This document shows positions 36,321 to 48,490 of a DNA stretch of 50,432 nt, one piece after another (the first letter of the stretch is position 1; every line of letters starts with the position of its first letter). The DNA comes from Buttiauxella agrestis ATCC 33320 (GTDB taxonomy: Bacteria > Pseudomonadota > Gammaproteobacteria > Enterobacterales > Enterobacteriaceae): contig NZ_JMPI01000058.1 of NCBI RefSeq assembly GCF_000735355.1, positions 1 through 50,432 on the forward strand, given 5' to 3'. The notes under the pieces are model-generated. The model ran no database searches, was not told where the DNA came from, and saw only the letters and a program-made list of their open reading frames with translations. Position numbers and translations under genes: made by a program.

Positions 36321-38054
36321 CTATATCGGCCAGATATGGTCGATTAAAAGCTGAACACTGCGGTTGCCGCGAAACTCGTTTACATCAAGCTTGAAAGCCA
36401 GTTCGACTTCGCGCACGCCGTTATCTGGCCAGTATGCGGTGTCGACGTTAAAGGCAATCCCGTCGATAAGCGGGCCGCCGCCGATAGGCTCCACCATGAC
36501 TTTCAGATGGCGTTCACCCACCAGCCGTTGCTGCAATAAACGGAATTTGCCGTCGAACAGCGGCTCCGGGAACATCTGCCCCCACGGCCCGGCATCACGC
36601 AATAGCTCGGCGGTTTCCAGCGTCATTTCTTGCGCAGTAATGGCACCATCAGACCAAACCACACCTTGCAGCAGCGCGGGATCGAGCCATTCGCCTACCA
36701 AATCGCCAAAGCGCTTACGGAACTCTTCAAATTTCGCTTCTTCCAGCGATAAACCCGCTGCCATCGCATGGCCGCCGAATTTCAGCATCAAGCCAGGATG
36801 CAGGGTATCAAGGCGCTCGAGTGCATCACGCATATGCAAACCTTGCACTGAACGCCCGGAGCCTTTCAGCGTGCCGTCACCCGCTGGCGCAAAGGCGATA
36901 ACCGGGCGGTTAAAGCGCTCTTTAATACGAGATGCGAGGATACCGACTACGCCCTGATGCCATTCAGGGTGATACATTGCGAGGCCATACGGCAATTCAT
37001 CGTTACTGTGCTCGAGCTGCTGGCATAGCGTCAGCGCTTCGACCTGCATCCCCTGCTCTATTTCTTTGCGCGTCTGGTTTAGCGCGTCAAGTTCATTGGC
37101 AAGCATGCGCGCTTCGCCGATGTTTTCACTAAGCAGCAACGCAACGCCGACTGACATATCATCCAGCCGCCCCGCCGCATTCAGTCGTGGCCCTAAAGCA
37201 AAACCTAAATCGCTGGCGGCCAGTTTTTGTGGCTCACGATTGGCGATTTCAATGAGCGCTTTAATGCCAGGACGGCATTTCCCCGCACGAATGCGGCTCA
37301 GCCCTTGCCAGGTCAAAATACGGTTATTGGTGTCGAGGGGAACCACATCCGCGACGGTGCCTAATGCAACCAAATCCAGCAATTCTGCGATGTTAGGAAT
37401 CGCCAGACCTTGCTGCTCAAACCAGCCGCAATCCCGTAAATGTGCACGCATCGCCAGCATCAAATAAAACGCCACGCCGACACCCGCAAGAGACTTAGAC
37501 GGAAACTCGCAATCAACCAGATTCGGGTTAATGATGGCGTCTGCCGCAGGCAATTCTGGCCCCGGCAAGTGGTGGTCAGTCACCACCACAGGAATTCCCA
37601 GCTCATGTGCGCGTTCAACGCCGCTATGAGATGAGATGCCGTTATCGACGGTCAAAATCATTTGCGCGCCGCGCGCATGAGCTTGATCCACCACTTCTGG
37701 GCTTAAACCGTAACCATCTTCAAAACGGTTTGGAACGAGGTAACTGATATTTTGGCAACCGAGGCTGCGCAGCCCCAGCACGCTCAGCGCGGTGCTGGTT
37801 GCACCATCAGCATCAAAATCGCCGACCACGATAATGCGCAAACCTTCGCGGAAAGCGTTGTGTAACAACTCAACGGCTTTATCCATGCCGTTGAGTTGCT
37901 GCCAGGGCAGCATGCCTTTCACACTACGTTCGAGGTCTTGCTCGCCCTGCACCCCGCGACTGGCATACAGGCGCTTTAAGAGTGGATGCAGTTGCTGAGG
38001 CAGCACGACGGATTCATCAACGGTACGACGGCGAAGTTGTGTTTGCTGTTTCAC
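36321..38054 (-). CDS. recJ: Single-strand-specific 5'-3' exonuclease RecJ
   Basis: 577 residues, the usual length. The DHH phosphoesterase core has motif I VVGDFDADGATSTAL, motif II TVDNGISSHSG, motif III VVTDHHLPG and motif IV NPN, which bind two Mn ions. The DHHA1 domain follows with KGSGRSVQG and KFGGHAMAAGLS, and the OB domain at the end binds ssDNA. It works in RecF recombination and mismatch repair. dsbC ends 7 bp upstream, giving the conserved xerD-dsbC-recJ order. Confidence 0.98.
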   Translation of the reverse strand: MKQQTQLRRRTVDESVVLPQQLHPLLKRLYASRGVQGEQDLERSVKGMLPWQQLNGMDKAVELLHNAFREGLRIIVVGDFDADGATSTALSVLGLRSLGCQNISYLVPNRFEDGYGLSPEVVDQAHARGAQMILTVDNGISSHSGVERAHELGIPVVVTDHHLPGPELPAADAIINPNLVDCEFPSKSLAGVGVAFYLMLAMRAHLRDCGWFEQQGLAIPNIAELLDLVALGTVADVVPLDTNNRILTWQGLSRIRAGKCRPGIKALIEIANREPQKLAASDLGFALGPRLNAAGRLDDMSVGVALLLSENIGEARMLANELDALNQTRKEIEQGMQVEALTLCQQLEHSNDELPYGLAMYHPEWHQGVVGILASRIKERFNRPVIAFAPAGDGTLKGSGRSVQGLHMRDALERLDTLHPGLMLKFGGHAMAAGLSLEEAKFEEFRKRFGDLVGEWLDPALLQGVVWSDGAITAQEMTLETAELLRDAGPWGQMFPEPLFDGKFRLLQQRLVGERHLKVMVEPIGGGPLIDGIAFNVDTAYWPDNGVREVELAFKLDVNEFRGNRSVQLLIDHIWPI

Positions 38055-38061
38055 CCGTCAA

Positions 38062-38778
38062 CTACCCGCCAATATTCGTAAGCTGCTGGTGAGCATCCAG
38101 CATTTGTTTCATCTCTTTCGGCCCTTGATAGCCAGGAATAACGGTGCCATTGCTTAGTACAATTGCCGGCGTTCCCTGGATACCAAACTGCACGCCGAGG
38201 TTGTAATGATTGGCGATGTTCATGTCACACGTTCCACCTGTCACTGTTTCACCTTTCATCGCCGCATCGAAGGCTTTTTTAGGGTCTTTTGCGCACCAGA
38301 TACCTTTCATGTCGTTTTCTGTCTGGCTTTGCAGACCCTGACGTGGGAAGGCCAGATAACGCACGGTAATCCCCAACGCGTTGTAGTCTTTCATCTCTTC
38401 GTGCAACTTGTGGCAATAGCCGCAAGTGATGTCGGTAAACACGGTAATAACGTGTTTTTCCTGTGGCGCTTTATAGACGATCATCTCTTTTTCGAGCGCG
38501 TTCAGTTTACCCACCAGCAGTTTGTTGGTGACGTTAACCGGCTGCGCACCGCTGACATCGTACAGCGGCCCTTGAATGAAATGTTTACCGTCTTCAGTCA
38601 CATACAGAACACCGCTATCGGTTAGTACCGTTTTCATGCCCGCAACAGGTGCTGGCTGAATGTCAGCGTTTTGCACACCTAACTTCGCAAGAGACTGCTT
38701 GATTGCTGCGTCGTCAGCATGAACAAAACCGGACACAGAGGCCGCTAATAATGGGAGCAGCCACAAACGCTTTTTCAT
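38062..38778 (-). CDS. dsbC: Periplasmic disulfide isomerase DsbC
   Basis: 238 residues from ATG 38778, which begins the signal peptide MKKRLWLLPLLAASVSGFVHA. An ATG at 38802 would add 8 residues ahead of it and is unlikely. The N-terminal dimerisation domain is followed by a thioredoxin fold with the active site CGYC (TDITCGYCHKLH) and the cis-Pro loop GTPAI. A second Cys pair (Cys in IWCAKD and GGTCDM) forms the structural disulfide. It shuffles wrong disulfides and is kept reduced by DsbD. It follows xerD by 24 bp. Confidence 0.98.
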   Translation of the reverse strand: MKKRLWLLPLLAASVSGFVHADDAAIKQSLAKLGVQNADIQPAPVAGMKTVLTDSGVLYVTEDGKHFIQGPLYDVSGAQPVNVTNKLLVGKLNALEKEMIVYKAPQEKHVITVFTDITCGYCHKLHEEMKDYNALGITVRYLAFPRQGLQSQTENDMKGIWCAKDPKKAFDAAMKGETVTGGTCDMNIANHYNLGVQFGIQGTPAIVLSNGTVIPGYQGPKEMKQMLDAHQQLTNIGG

Positions 38779-38802
38779 GATGATTCCTTTATCTTCTGCC
38801 AC

Positions 38803-39699
38803 TCACGCACGTGGGTGGTGCTGTTGATGTAGCTTGCGTAACCGCTCAGTCGCTACATGCGTATAAATTTGTGTGGTGGACAAATCACTATGCCCAAGCA
38901 ACATCTGTACGACTCGTAAATCTGCGCCATGGTTCAGTAAATGCGTCGCAAAAGCATGCCTGAGAACATGGGGGGACAGCTTCTCGCTGTCGATTCCCGC
39001 CTGCACCGCATAATGTTTGATGCGATGCCAGAATGTCTGGCGCGTCATTTGTTGCGCGCGATTACTGGGGAAAACGGTATCAATCGACACGCCATTAAGC
39101 AGCCACGGCCGACCGTGTTCAAGGTAGTTTTCTACCCAATAAACCGCTTCCTCACCCATTGGCACCAGACGCTCTTTGTTACCTTTACCGATAACTCGCA
39201 CTACGCCCTGACGCAGACTCATATCACTCATTGTCAGGCCGACTAATTCAGAAACACGCAGCCCGGTAGCATACAATAATTCGAGCATGGCTTTATCACG
39301 TAACTCGATAGGCTGGTCAATACAGGGGGCTTGTAACAAGCGTTCGACCTGCGCTTCGCTTAAATCTTTCGGCAAACGCTGCGGTAACTTTGGCGATGAC
39401 AGCATCACGCTGGGGTCGTCATCGCGAAGTTTTTCGCGGTAGAGATACTGAAACAATCGGCGCATCGCACTTAACATTCGTGCCGAACTTGTTGCTTTAT
39501 AGCCGCCTTCAAGACGCTCAGCAAATAGCGATTGCAAATCGCCCGTTTGGACATTCAGCAAATCTAAATCATGGCGTTCAAGCCACTCTGCCACCATCTT
39601 TAAATCCCGGCGGTAGGAGTCCAATGTGTTCTGTGCCAGATTCCGCTCAAGCCAGAGCGCATCAAGAAATTGTTCGATTCGGGCCTGATCTTGTTCCAC
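38803..39699 (-). CDS. xerD: Tyrosine recombinase XerD
   Basis: 298 residues from GTG 39699, the same length as E. coli XerD; GAGG lies 6 bp upstream of the GTG. Longer frames from 39774 add unrelated residues. The SAM-like core-binding domain (1-108) precedes the catalytic domain with Arg (ATGLRVSEL), Lys, His-x-x-Arg (HVLRHAFATHLL), His (LGHSDLSTTQIY) and the nucleophile Tyr in IYTHV. With XerC it resolves chromosome dimers at dif under FtsK control. Confidence 0.98.
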   Translation of the reverse strand: MEQDQARIEQFLDALWLERNLAQNTLDSYRRDLKMVAEWLERHDLDLLNVQTGDLQSLFAERLEGGYKATSSARMLSAMRRLFQYLYREKLRDDDPSVMLSSPKLPQRLPKDLSEAQVERLLQAPCIDQPIELRDKAMLELLYATGLRVSELVGLTMSDMSLRQGVVRVIGKGNKERLVPMGEEAVYWVENYLEHGRPWLLNGVSIDTVFPSNRAQQMTRQTFWHRIKHYAVQAGIDSEKLSPHVLRHAFATHLLNHGADLRVVQMLLGHSDLSTTQIYTHVATERLRKLHQQHHPRA

Positions 39700-39812
39700 T
39701 GCTGCCTCACTTACTTGCCCCGCGTTTGGCGAATTGTGTCCATTATGCCTGATGCACAATGGGATCTGATACAATTGCCAGTCTGCACGTTTTTAAAAGA
39801 GTTATTAACGCG

Positions 39813-40334
39813 ATGAACATTGGCCTTTTTTATGGCTCCAGCACTTGTTACACCGAAATGGCTGCCGAAAAAATTCGTGACATCATTGGCCCGGAACTGG
39901 TGACACTTCACAATCTGAAAGATGATTCACCGGCCATGATGGAACAGTACGATGTGCTGATTCTCGGTATCCCAACCTGGGATTTCGGCGAATTACAGGA
40001 AGACTGGGAAGCCGTCTGGGATCAACTGGATAATCTGAATCTTGAAGGCAAACCGGTTGCGCTTTATGGCATGGGCGATCAACTTGGCTACGGCGAATGG
40101 TTCCTGGATGCGCTGGGTATGTTGCACGACAAACTTGCCCCACGCGGCGCTCAGTTTATTGGCTACTGGCCAACTGAAGGCTATGAATTTACTAGCCCAA
40201 AACCGGTGATTGCTGACGGACAGCTGTTTGTAGGCCTGGCACTTGATGAAACCAATCAATACGATTTAAGCGATGAGCGAATCGAAAACTGGTGTGATCA
40301 AATTCTCATAGAAATGGCCGAGAAGTTTGCCTGA
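39813..40334 (+). CDS. fldB: Flavodoxin 2
   Basis: 173 residues from ATG 39813, equal to E. coli FldB. The FMN phosphate loop is GSSTCYTE. Aromatic stacking loops are [12 protein letters not shown] and GDQLGYGEW. No export signal, unlike the flavodoxin at 23745. It carries electrons at low potential in the cytosol and belongs to the SoxRS response in E. coli. It diverges from xerD and converges on cptA with 7 bp between stops. Confidence 0.97.
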   Translation: MNIGLFYGSSTCYTEMAAEKIRDIIGPELVTLHNLKDDSPAMMEQYDVLILGIPTWDFGELQEDWEAVWDQLDNLNLEGKPVALYGMGDQLGYGEWFLDALGMLHDKLAPRGAQFIGYWPTEGYEFTSPKPVIADGQLFVGLALDETNQYDLSDERIENWCDQILIEMAEKFA

Positions 40335-40341
40335 AAACCGC

Positions 40342-40764
40342 TCAGACTTGACCTCTGCCGCTGGCTTGCTGTTGCAGCATCAGGCGGCGCAAATCACGCC
40401 ATTCACTTGTATCCATGCTGTCGGCAGACAACCATAGATGTTGACAGCGTTTACGCCCAACGCGGCGTAAGCGCAACATCATGCCGCTACGTAGCATCCA
40501 GGGTGAACCCACGATCTCCCATTCCTGATTTTGCCAACGCAGGTGGTAGTCGGTCAGGATTTTCATTTCGCCCTGGCAGGCATGTATACGGCGCTGGCTA
40601 CGTACGCTGTCAAAAACCACCAGCGAAAGTAGTAGCATCCAGATTAGCGTGTAGCTCATCGGCCACGGCATCAGCAGCACAAACAGTGCGACCAGACCGT
40701 GGGCCAATAGAGAAAGCCATTGTGCACGCCAGGAGACGCGAAGATCAGATTGCCACAGGACCAC
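40342..40764 (-). CDS. cptA: YgfX/CptA membrane protein
   Basis: 140 residues, closely matching E. coli YgfX (135). Two membrane helices lie near 17-55 ([36 protein letters not shown]), followed by a soluble C-terminal domain with [11 protein letters not shown]. It was described as an inhibitor of cell division and proposed as toxin CptA; more recent work links it to SdhE. The start overlaps sdhE by 20 bp, so the two are co-translated. Confidence 0.93.
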   Translation of the reverse strand: MVLWQSDLRVSWRAQWLSLLAHGLVALFVLLMPWPMSYTLIWMLLLSLVVFDSVRSQRRIHACQGEMKILTDYHLRWQNQEWEIVGSPWMLRSGMMLRLRRVGRKRCQHLWLSADSMDTSEWRDLRRLMLQQQASGRGQV

Positions 40765-41011
40765 GTTCTTTATTCCGTGTCTGAATCAGTGTCACCATCC
40801 GTTGCAGCTCTGTATCTGCCGGTTTGCCATGATTCATTAACCAATTGAACAGGTCTGGATCATCGCTTTCCAGCAAGCGAACAAACAATTGTTTATCCTC
40901 AGCGCTTAACGAGTCATATTCATATTCAAAGAATGGCATAATTGAAATATCCAGCTCGCGCATTCCCCGGCGGCACGCCCAATGAATTCGGGCTTTGTTA
41001 TTGATATCCAT
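40745..41011 (-). CDS. sdhE: SdhE, FAD assembly factor for succinate dehydrogenase
   Basis: 88 residues from ATG 41011, the E. coli length; frames starting at 41047 add 12 residues. The conserved RGxxE motif is present (RRGMRELD), as are HWACRRGM and FEYEYDSL. SdhE attaches FAD covalently to SdhA and FrdA. It is divergent from ygfZ and overlaps cptA, the conserved arrangement. Confidence 0.97.
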   Translation of the reverse strand: MDINNKARIHWACRRGMRELDISIMPFFEYEYDSLSAEDKQLFVRLLESDDPDLFNWLMNHGKPADTELQRMVTLIQTRNKERGPVAI

Positions 41012-41257
41012 GTGCTCTTTCCTGGTTATCTGATAAAGAAGGTACAAATCTTAGTGTAACGTGTTTTTATTGCACGCATTAACTGAATGTTACCGTTTGC
41101 GCACTTTCTCGAGAGAATAATTTGCAACGTGTTGTCGTTGCATTCACCTTGCGAGAATTCCCGTAAGCGCACAATTCGCATGATCAAACTGCTTGCATTG
41201 CCAAATGGCTCTTTTACCATTGAGCCATATCTCTGCTCAATAACCTGGGACATCTCT

Positions 41258-42244
41258 ATGGCTTTCACTCCATTTCCTCCACGTCAGCCTACGGCCGCAA
41301 CCCGCCTGCCGCTAACTCTCATGACTCTTGATGATTGGGCTTTGGCAAACGTGACGGGCAAAGATGCAGAATCCTATCTGCAAGGCCAGGTCACTGCTGA
41401 CGTTGCGCAGTTGACACCAAATCAGCACACACTTTGCGCCCACTGCGACGCGAAAGGGAAAATGTGGAGTAACCTGCGCCTGTTCCACCGCGGCGAAGGG
41501 TTTTCGCTGATTGAGCGCCGTAATCTGCGCGACGCGCAACTTGTCGAACTGAAAAAATACGCGGTGTTTTCCAAAGTCACCATCGCACCTGATGACGAAA
41601 GCGTGCTGCTGGGCGTGGCAGGTTTCCAGGCTCGCGCCGCTTTGGCAAATGTGTTTACCGCACTGCCTGATGAAGAAAACCCGGTCGTTCAGGAAGGCGC
41701 AACCACCCTTCTGTGGTTTAACCTCCCTGCCGAGCGTTTCATGCTGGTCACCGATGAGGCTACCGCGCAGGCGCTGGCTGAAAAGTTACACGGTGAAGCG
41801 CAGCGCAATGATAGCCAACAATGGCTGGCACTAGAGATCGAAGCGGGTATTCCGGTCATTGATGCTCCAAATAGTGCGCAGTTCATTCCGCAGGCCACCA
41901 ATATTCAGGCACTTGGCGGTATCAGCTTCAAAAAAGGCTGTTACACAGGCCAGGAAATGGTTGCCCGTGCGAAGTTCCGTGGCGCGAATAAACGTGCGCT
42001 GTGGTTCCTCGCAGGCAAAGCCAGCCGTCTGCCGGAAGCGGGGGAAGATCTCGAGCTGAAAATGGGCGAAAACTGGCGTCGTACTGGCACCGTGCTGGCT
42101 GCAAGTCAGCTTGATGATGGGCGCGTATTGGTGCAGGTGGTGATGAATAACGATCTGGAAGCCGACAGCGTGCTGCGTGTTCGTGATGATGTTGGCAGTG
42201 AGCTTGTTATTGAGCGACTGCCTTATTCATTAGAAGACGAGTAA
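41258..42244 (+). CDS. ygfZ: YgfZ, folate-dependent Fe-S cluster repair/assembly protein
   Basis: 328 residues from ATG 41258, matching E. coli YgfZ; the frame is open upstream to 41087 but that part is unrelated. The signature KGCYTGQE (near 228, with the essential Cys) is intact, within a GcvT-like folate-binding fold. It supports Fe-S enzymes such as MiaB together with tetrahydrofolate. Its 5' end faces sdhE across about 250 bp. Confidence 0.97.
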   Translation: MAFTPFPPRQPTAATRLPLTLMTLDDWALANVTGKDAESYLQGQVTADVAQLTPNQHTLCAHCDAKGKMWSNLRLFHRGEGFSLIERRNLRDAQLVELKKYAVFSKVTIAPDDESVLLGVAGFQARAALANVFTALPDEENPVVQEGATTLLWFNLPAERFMLVTDEATAQALAEKLHGEAQRNDSQQWLALEIEAGIPVIDAPNSAQFIPQATNIQALGGISFKKGCYTGQEMVARAKFRGANKRALWFLAGKASRLPEAGEDLELKMGENWRRTGTVLAASQLDDGRVLVQVVMNNDLEADSVLRVRDDVGSELVIERLPYSLEDE

Positions 42245-42253
42245 AAGAACCCG

Positions 42254-42280
42254 CCGTCGCCCTGCTCAAGCGGGCGACGG
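42254..42280. terminator. Terminator between ygfZ and trhA
   Basis: CCGTCGCCC / GGGCGACGG hairpin between two convergent genes. The minus-strand exit has GGGTTCTTTT, so it serves trhA best; on the plus side only TTGATT follows. Confidence 0.75.
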
Positions 42281-42284
42281 TTGA

Positions 42285-43034
<750 letters not shown>

Positions 43035-43176
43035 TCAGAGTTGATAACCATACTCATACACCACAGACACATTTGCCCGGCTGATGAAATCCCTGCGGGG
43101 GCGAAAGCTGAGGCGAAATATGGCACTATGTCGTTAGTTATCACTCTTGTGCGCACGAAAAAGGCTGGTTAATTTA

Positions 43177-43905
43177 ATGTTCACTCATGCAGCAATTGCC
43201 AGGCTAAACGGCCTGGAAATGATGGTCTATAACTTTGTCATCAAAAACCGCGACAAAGTGATGTACATGACTATTCGCGAGTTAGCCGATGCGGCGGGCG
43301 TTTCCACCACCACGGTGCTGCGCTTTTGTCGCAAATTAAACTGTGAAGGTTATTCTGAATTTCGTGTGCGCTTTAAATTATATCTTGAGCAAAATGACGA
43401 GCAGTTAGTTAATTTTGGCCCAAGCGAAATCATCAGTTTTTTTAAAAGCACTAATAATGAAGAGTTTGATAATTTAATTGACCAGGCCGTTGATATTATT
43501 TGTTCATCAGAAAGAATTATATTTGTTGGCGCAGGCACCTCTGGCGCATTAGCGAAATATGGCGCTCGCTTCTTCTCTAACGTCGGTAAATTTAGTAACC
43601 ATATTGATGACCCTTATTTTCCTGTCACCAATGACATGGCGAAAAACGCGCTGGCGATTGTGCTTTCCGTTTCCGGTGAAACCGAAGAGATCCTGCGCTT
43701 CGCCAGCCAATTCAGCCTGCATAACTGCAAGGTGCTCTCCATCACCAGCCACGAAAACTCAGCTCTGGCAAGGCTCGCCGATTTTAATATTTCCTGGCAT
43801 ATTCCGCTTACTCGCGTCGGCGGGGTTTATGACATCACCACACAAATCCCTGTTATTTATATTTTAGAAACCATTGGCCGTAAACTGGCTAAAAAAATGG
43901 CATAA
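43177..43905 (+). CDS. RpiR/MurR-family sugar-phosphate-responsive regulator
   Basis: 242 residues from ATG 43177. The N-terminal HTH_6 domain (about 1-78) contains TIRELADAAGVSTTTVLRFCRKL. A SIS domain (about 100-225) has FVGAGTSGALAKYGARFF and LSVSGETEEI, where a phosphorylated sugar would bind. It precedes bglA in the same direction, with a 164-bp gap containing an 11-bp palindrome. Regulation of bglA by a 6-phospho-glucoside is the natural guess. E. coli K-12 has yqfB at this place instead, so this gene is a local difference. Confidence 0.9.
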   Translation: MFTHAAIARLNGLEMMVYNFVIKNRDKVMYMTIRELADAAGVSTTTVLRFCRKLNCEGYSEFRVRFKLYLEQNDEQLVNFGPSEIISFFKSTNNEEFDNLIDQAVDIICSSERIIFVGAGTSGALAKYGARFFSNVGKFSNHIDDPYFPVTNDMAKNALAIVLSVSGETEEILRFASQFSLHNCKVLSITSHENSALARLADFNISWHIPLTRVGGVYDITTQIPVIYILETIGRKLAKKMA

Positions 43906-43906
43906 A

Positions 43907-43926
43907 AAAACAGGCTGTTTTTTCTA
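43907..43926. terminator. Short A/T-flanked hairpin after the RpiR gene
   Basis: AAAAAACAG / CTGTTTTTT meets the stop codon. The stem is mostly A-T and its loop is one base, so a terminator role is weak. Confidence 0.4.
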
Positions 43927-43928
43927 TG

Positions 43929-45503
<1,575 letters not shown>

Positions 45504-45520
45504 TTGATTGGCTCACCAGA

Positions 45521-45546
45521 ACGCCCCGTTTTCGGGGCGTTTTTTT
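45521..45546 (+). terminator. Rho-independent terminator of bglA
   Basis: ACGCCCCG / CGGGGCGT with loop TTTT is followed by a run of seven T. It abuts the stop of the convergent kinase gene. Confidence 0.95.
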
Positions 45547-47012
45547 CAGGTAGGTAATCCAAAACGGAAACACGCACCCGTTTCTGGCCTTTCCACCAGC
45601 GCAATATCGCTGCCATGAAGTTGCAACATCTGGCGCACAATCATCAGCCCTAAACCGCCGACTCTGACATGAGACTGGCTGACTATCGACGGGCGCACAA
45701 ATAAACCTTCCTTGAGTTCCTGCGGAATACCAGGCCCGTTATCGCTTATCTGCACCATTACTTTTTCGCCCTCTTTCCACAAGCGAACGGCAACGGTTCC
45801 CTGCTCCGGCGTATGGCGAATCGCGTTATCCAGCAGATTAGTCAGCACTCGCTCAATCATGCCTAAATCTGCATCGATCAGCGGCAAACCTGGCTGGATA
45901 TCAGCGACCAACTGTAATTGCCGTGTTTGGGTCATCAACTCAAATTTCTGGAAGACATCCTGCAATAACTCACCGAGACAAAAGCGTTCTTTTTGCGGCT
46001 TTACAACGCCATATTCCAGACGCGCTAACTCAAACAATGATTGCGCAAGGGTGCGGACTTTCTGGCTTTGCGCTAAAGCGATTTCCAGATAACGTTTTTT
46101 CTCAGCTTCCGAAAGCGTCGCCGACATCACGGATAAGCTTTCAAGATAACCATGCATCGACGTCAGTGGCGTGCGTAAGTCATGGGAAATATTGGCAATG
46201 AATTCTCGACGCAGTTGGTCTTGCTGTGAAAGCCGATGCCACTGTTCTGAAATACGGCGCGCCATCGTGATAACACCCTGGCGCAGCAGGCTAATTTCAT
46301 CGTTACTGTTCGATTTATCAAGCGGCAGTGCCGCCATGGCCTGCATCTCAGCCATACCGCCCGTTTCCAGCGCGTTCACCTGGCGTGAAAGCGAACGCAG
46401 AGGCCGCGTTATCCAGCGAAATGCCAGGCCACCGACTATCAGGCCTAATAATGCAATCAGGCTTATGGTCAGCAGTACTACTTTTGAAATGGTATTAAAT
46501 CGCGCATCGTTTGCCAGGGCATTGTAATTTTCACCCAGCAAAATGATGTATAAATACCCCTTAACCTCGCCGTTTTGCATCATTGGCGCGACGCTAAACA
46601 CTTTTTTGCCGTCAGGGCTGCGCGGGTCGTCGCCGTAGAGTGGAAATTGCTGTTTATCGAGAGCGGCCTGAATCGGCTCCAAATCTACATGATGGCGTTT
46701 AATATGATTCGGTGGTGCCGCATCACCAATAATATTGCCTTTTTGATCAAGCAGATAAACCTCAACACTTGGGTTTACCGTCATCAGGTGGTCAAACAGA
46801 CTGCGCACAGAATCATTGTTCAAGCCATCCTGACCAAGCAATGGATAGCTTTGGTTAATGTGCTCCGCGAGCGAACCAGAAAGTTGTTGTATTACCGCCT
46901 GGCTGTACTGTGTGCTGGTGCGAATTTGCAGCCACCCCAACAATGAACAAGAGGTGATAAGCAGCAACGCAAAAACCAGTGTCAGGCGCTGAGAAAGCGT
47001 GAGTTTTCGCAT
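45546..47012 (-). CDS. Sensor histidine kinase linked to the molybdoenzyme locus
   Basis: 488 residues. Membrane helices at about 10-30 and 176-198 enclose a periplasmic sensor of about 145 residues with VEVYLLDQKGNIIGD, PAS/Cache-like in appearance. HAMP follows at about 198-255, then the phospho-acceptor His277 (FIANISHDLRTPL), and an ATPase domain with N-box NLLDNAIRHT, G1 SDNGPGIP and G2 VGGLGLMIV. It follows its response regulator by 3 bp. The pair is divergent from the cytochrome b, molybdopterin oxidoreductase and MxKDx genes, which it probably controls. The signal is unknown. This pair is not present between bglA and ygfF in E. coli K-12. Confidence 0.9.
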   Translation of the reverse strand: MRKLTLSQRLTLVFALLLITSCSLLGWLQIRTSTQYSQAVIQQLSGSLAEHINQSYPLLGQDGLNNDSVRSLFDHLMTVNPSVEVYLLDQKGNIIGDAAPPNHIKRHHVDLEPIQAALDKQQFPLYGDDPRSPDGKKVFSVAPMMQNGEVKGYLYIILLGENYNALANDARFNTISKVVLLTISLIALLGLIVGGLAFRWITRPLRSLSRQVNALETGGMAEMQAMAALPLDKSNSNDEISLLRQGVITMARRISEQWHRLSQQDQLRREFIANISHDLRTPLTSMHGYLESLSVMSATLSEAEKKRYLEIALAQSQKVRTLAQSLFELARLEYGVVKPQKERFCLGELLQDVFQKFELMTQTRQLQLVADIQPGLPLIDADLGMIERVLTNLLDNAIRHTPEQGTVAVRLWKEGEKVMVQISDNGPGIPQELKEGLFVRPSIVSQSHVRVGGLGLMIVRQMLQLHGSDIALVERPETGACFRFGLPT

Positions 47013-47015
47013 GGT

Positions 47016-47726
47016 TTACTCGTGTCGAGGTGCAATGAATTTATACCCTTTTCCCCACACCGTCAGAATGAATTCAGGCTCTGCGGGGTTATCCTCAATC
47101 TTGATACGTAAGCGGTTGATATGGGTGTTTACGGTGTGTTCGTAGCCTTCGTGCTGATAACCCCATACCTGGTTGAGCAGATTAAGGCGCGAGAAAACTT
47201 TGCCAGGGTGCTTGGCAAAAAACCACAGCAAATCAAACTCACGCGGTGTCAGTTCAACAGGCTGATTTCTCAGCCGCACATCACGGGCAAGGGGGTCGAT
47301 AGTCAGCCGTTCAAAAGTGAGCGTTCCGGCATCCTGCATCAGGTTCTGGCTCATTGCTTCCTGGCGGCGAAATAGCGCTTTGACGCGTGCCACTAGCTCC
47401 AGCATTGAAAACGGTTTTGCCAGGTAGTCATCTGCGCCCAGTTCCAGCCCCAGAACCCGGTGCGTTTCGCTTGAACGCGCGCTGATCATCACAATCGGCG
47501 TGTAACGGGTCATGGTGCGGGCATAGCGACATATTTCCAGGCCATCAACACCGGGCAGCATCAGATCCAGAATCAGCGCATCCCATCCGCCCTGTTTTAG
47601 CAATTCCAGCCCTTGCGATCCATCTGCCGCATGGACAATTTCATAGCCTTCTTCCCGCAAATGCAGTTGCAGGAGTTCAGCAATATTTTCGTCATCCTCA
47701 ACGATTAACAACTTTTTGGGCTTCAT
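47016..47726 (-). CDS. OmpR-family response regulator of the molybdoenzyme locus
   Basis: 236 residues. The receiver has acidic residues Glu10/Asp11/Asp12, phospho-acceptor Asp54 (ALILDLMLPG) and Lys in DDYLAKPF. The winged helix follows at about 135-232 with ELTPREFDLLWFFAKHPGKVFSR and VWGKGYKF. AAGGCGA precedes the ATG. It is divergent from the cytochrome b gene across 143 bp, the natural place for its binding sites. I do not find the 19012-type box there, so its operator should differ. Confidence 0.92.
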   Translation of the reverse strand: MKPKKLLIVEDDENIAELLQLHLREEGYEIVHAADGSQGLELLKQGGWDALILDLMLPGVDGLEICRYARTMTRYTPIVMISARSSETHRVLGLELGADDYLAKPFSMLELVARVKALFRRQEAMSQNLMQDAGTLTFERLTIDPLARDVRLRNQPVELTPREFDLLWFFAKHPGKVFSRLNLLNQVWGYQHEGYEHTVNTHINRLRIKIEDNPAEPEFILTVWGKGYKFIAPRHE

Positions 47727-47869
47727 TGCTTCGCCTTATCTGCCTCTCTTAGAAGGAGTCTATACAACATTCGGCCGTGGAGTTATCACATTTAATTTAA
47801 CTTTTCGTGAGACTTTGGCGAACAGATTTGAGCCACACTCATTTCAACGCAATAACCGGAAATAAAACG

Positions 47870-48481
47870 ATGGATACGCCAACGTTTCAGGTTAAACCCG
47901 CCATAGTGCATCCATTATGGCTAAGGCTTTGTCACTGGCTGAATGCCCTTGCCATGCTCATTATGGTGACCAGCGGCTGGCGAATTTATAACGCTTCGCC
48001 ACTGTTTAATTTCAGCTTTCCGAATGAGTTAACGCTCGGCGGTTGGTTAGGCGGCGCGTTGCAATGGCATTTTGCGGGGATGTGGTTATTTGGCATAAAT
48101 GGCGTGATTTATCTGCTGATAAATATCTTCAGCGGACGCCTGAAACGCAAATTCTGGCCGCTTTCACCACGTGAATTAATCAGCGATTTTATTTCAGCAT
48201 TGCGCGGGAAGCTCGCTCATAACGATCTTAACCATTACAACACAGTGCAAAAAATGGCGTATTTATTCGTGATGATCGACGGGATCATTCTGGTGTGCTC
48301 CGGTTTTGTGGTGTGGAAATCTGTGCAGTTTCCATTGCTGCGTGAATTACTCGGAGGTTATGAAAGTGCGCGGTTGATTCATTTCTTTGCGATGTCCGGC
48401 ATGGTGGGATTTATCGTCATCCATTTAATTATGGTCGCGCTGGTGCCGAAAACTTTACTCGCTATGTTGCGTGGGCGCTAA
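47870..48481 (+). CDS. Cytochrome b561-like membrane subunit
   Basis: 203 residues from ATG 47870; frames from 47807 add 21 unrelated residues. Four to five membrane helices carry histidines suited to two b-hemes: WLRLCHWLNALAM, LQWHFAGMWLFG, RLIHFFAMSGMVG and VIHLIMVAL. The layout fits the Ni/Fe-hydrogenase/thiosulfate-reductase cytochrome b family. It would pass electrons between the quinone pool and the exported molybdoenzyme encoded 9 bp downstream. That is a different membrane partner from MsrQ, which serves MsrP. Confidence 0.85.
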   Translation: MDTPTFQVKPAIVHPLWLRLCHWLNALAMLIMVTSGWRIYNASPLFNFSFPNELTLGGWLGGALQWHFAGMWLFGINGVIYLLINIFSGRLKRKFWPLSPRELISDFISALRGKLAHNDLNHYNTVQKMAYLFVMIDGIILVCSGFVVWKSVQFPLLRELLGGYESARLIHFFAMSGMVGFIVIHLIMVALVPKTLLAMLRGR

Positions 48482-48490
48482 GGAAAAATA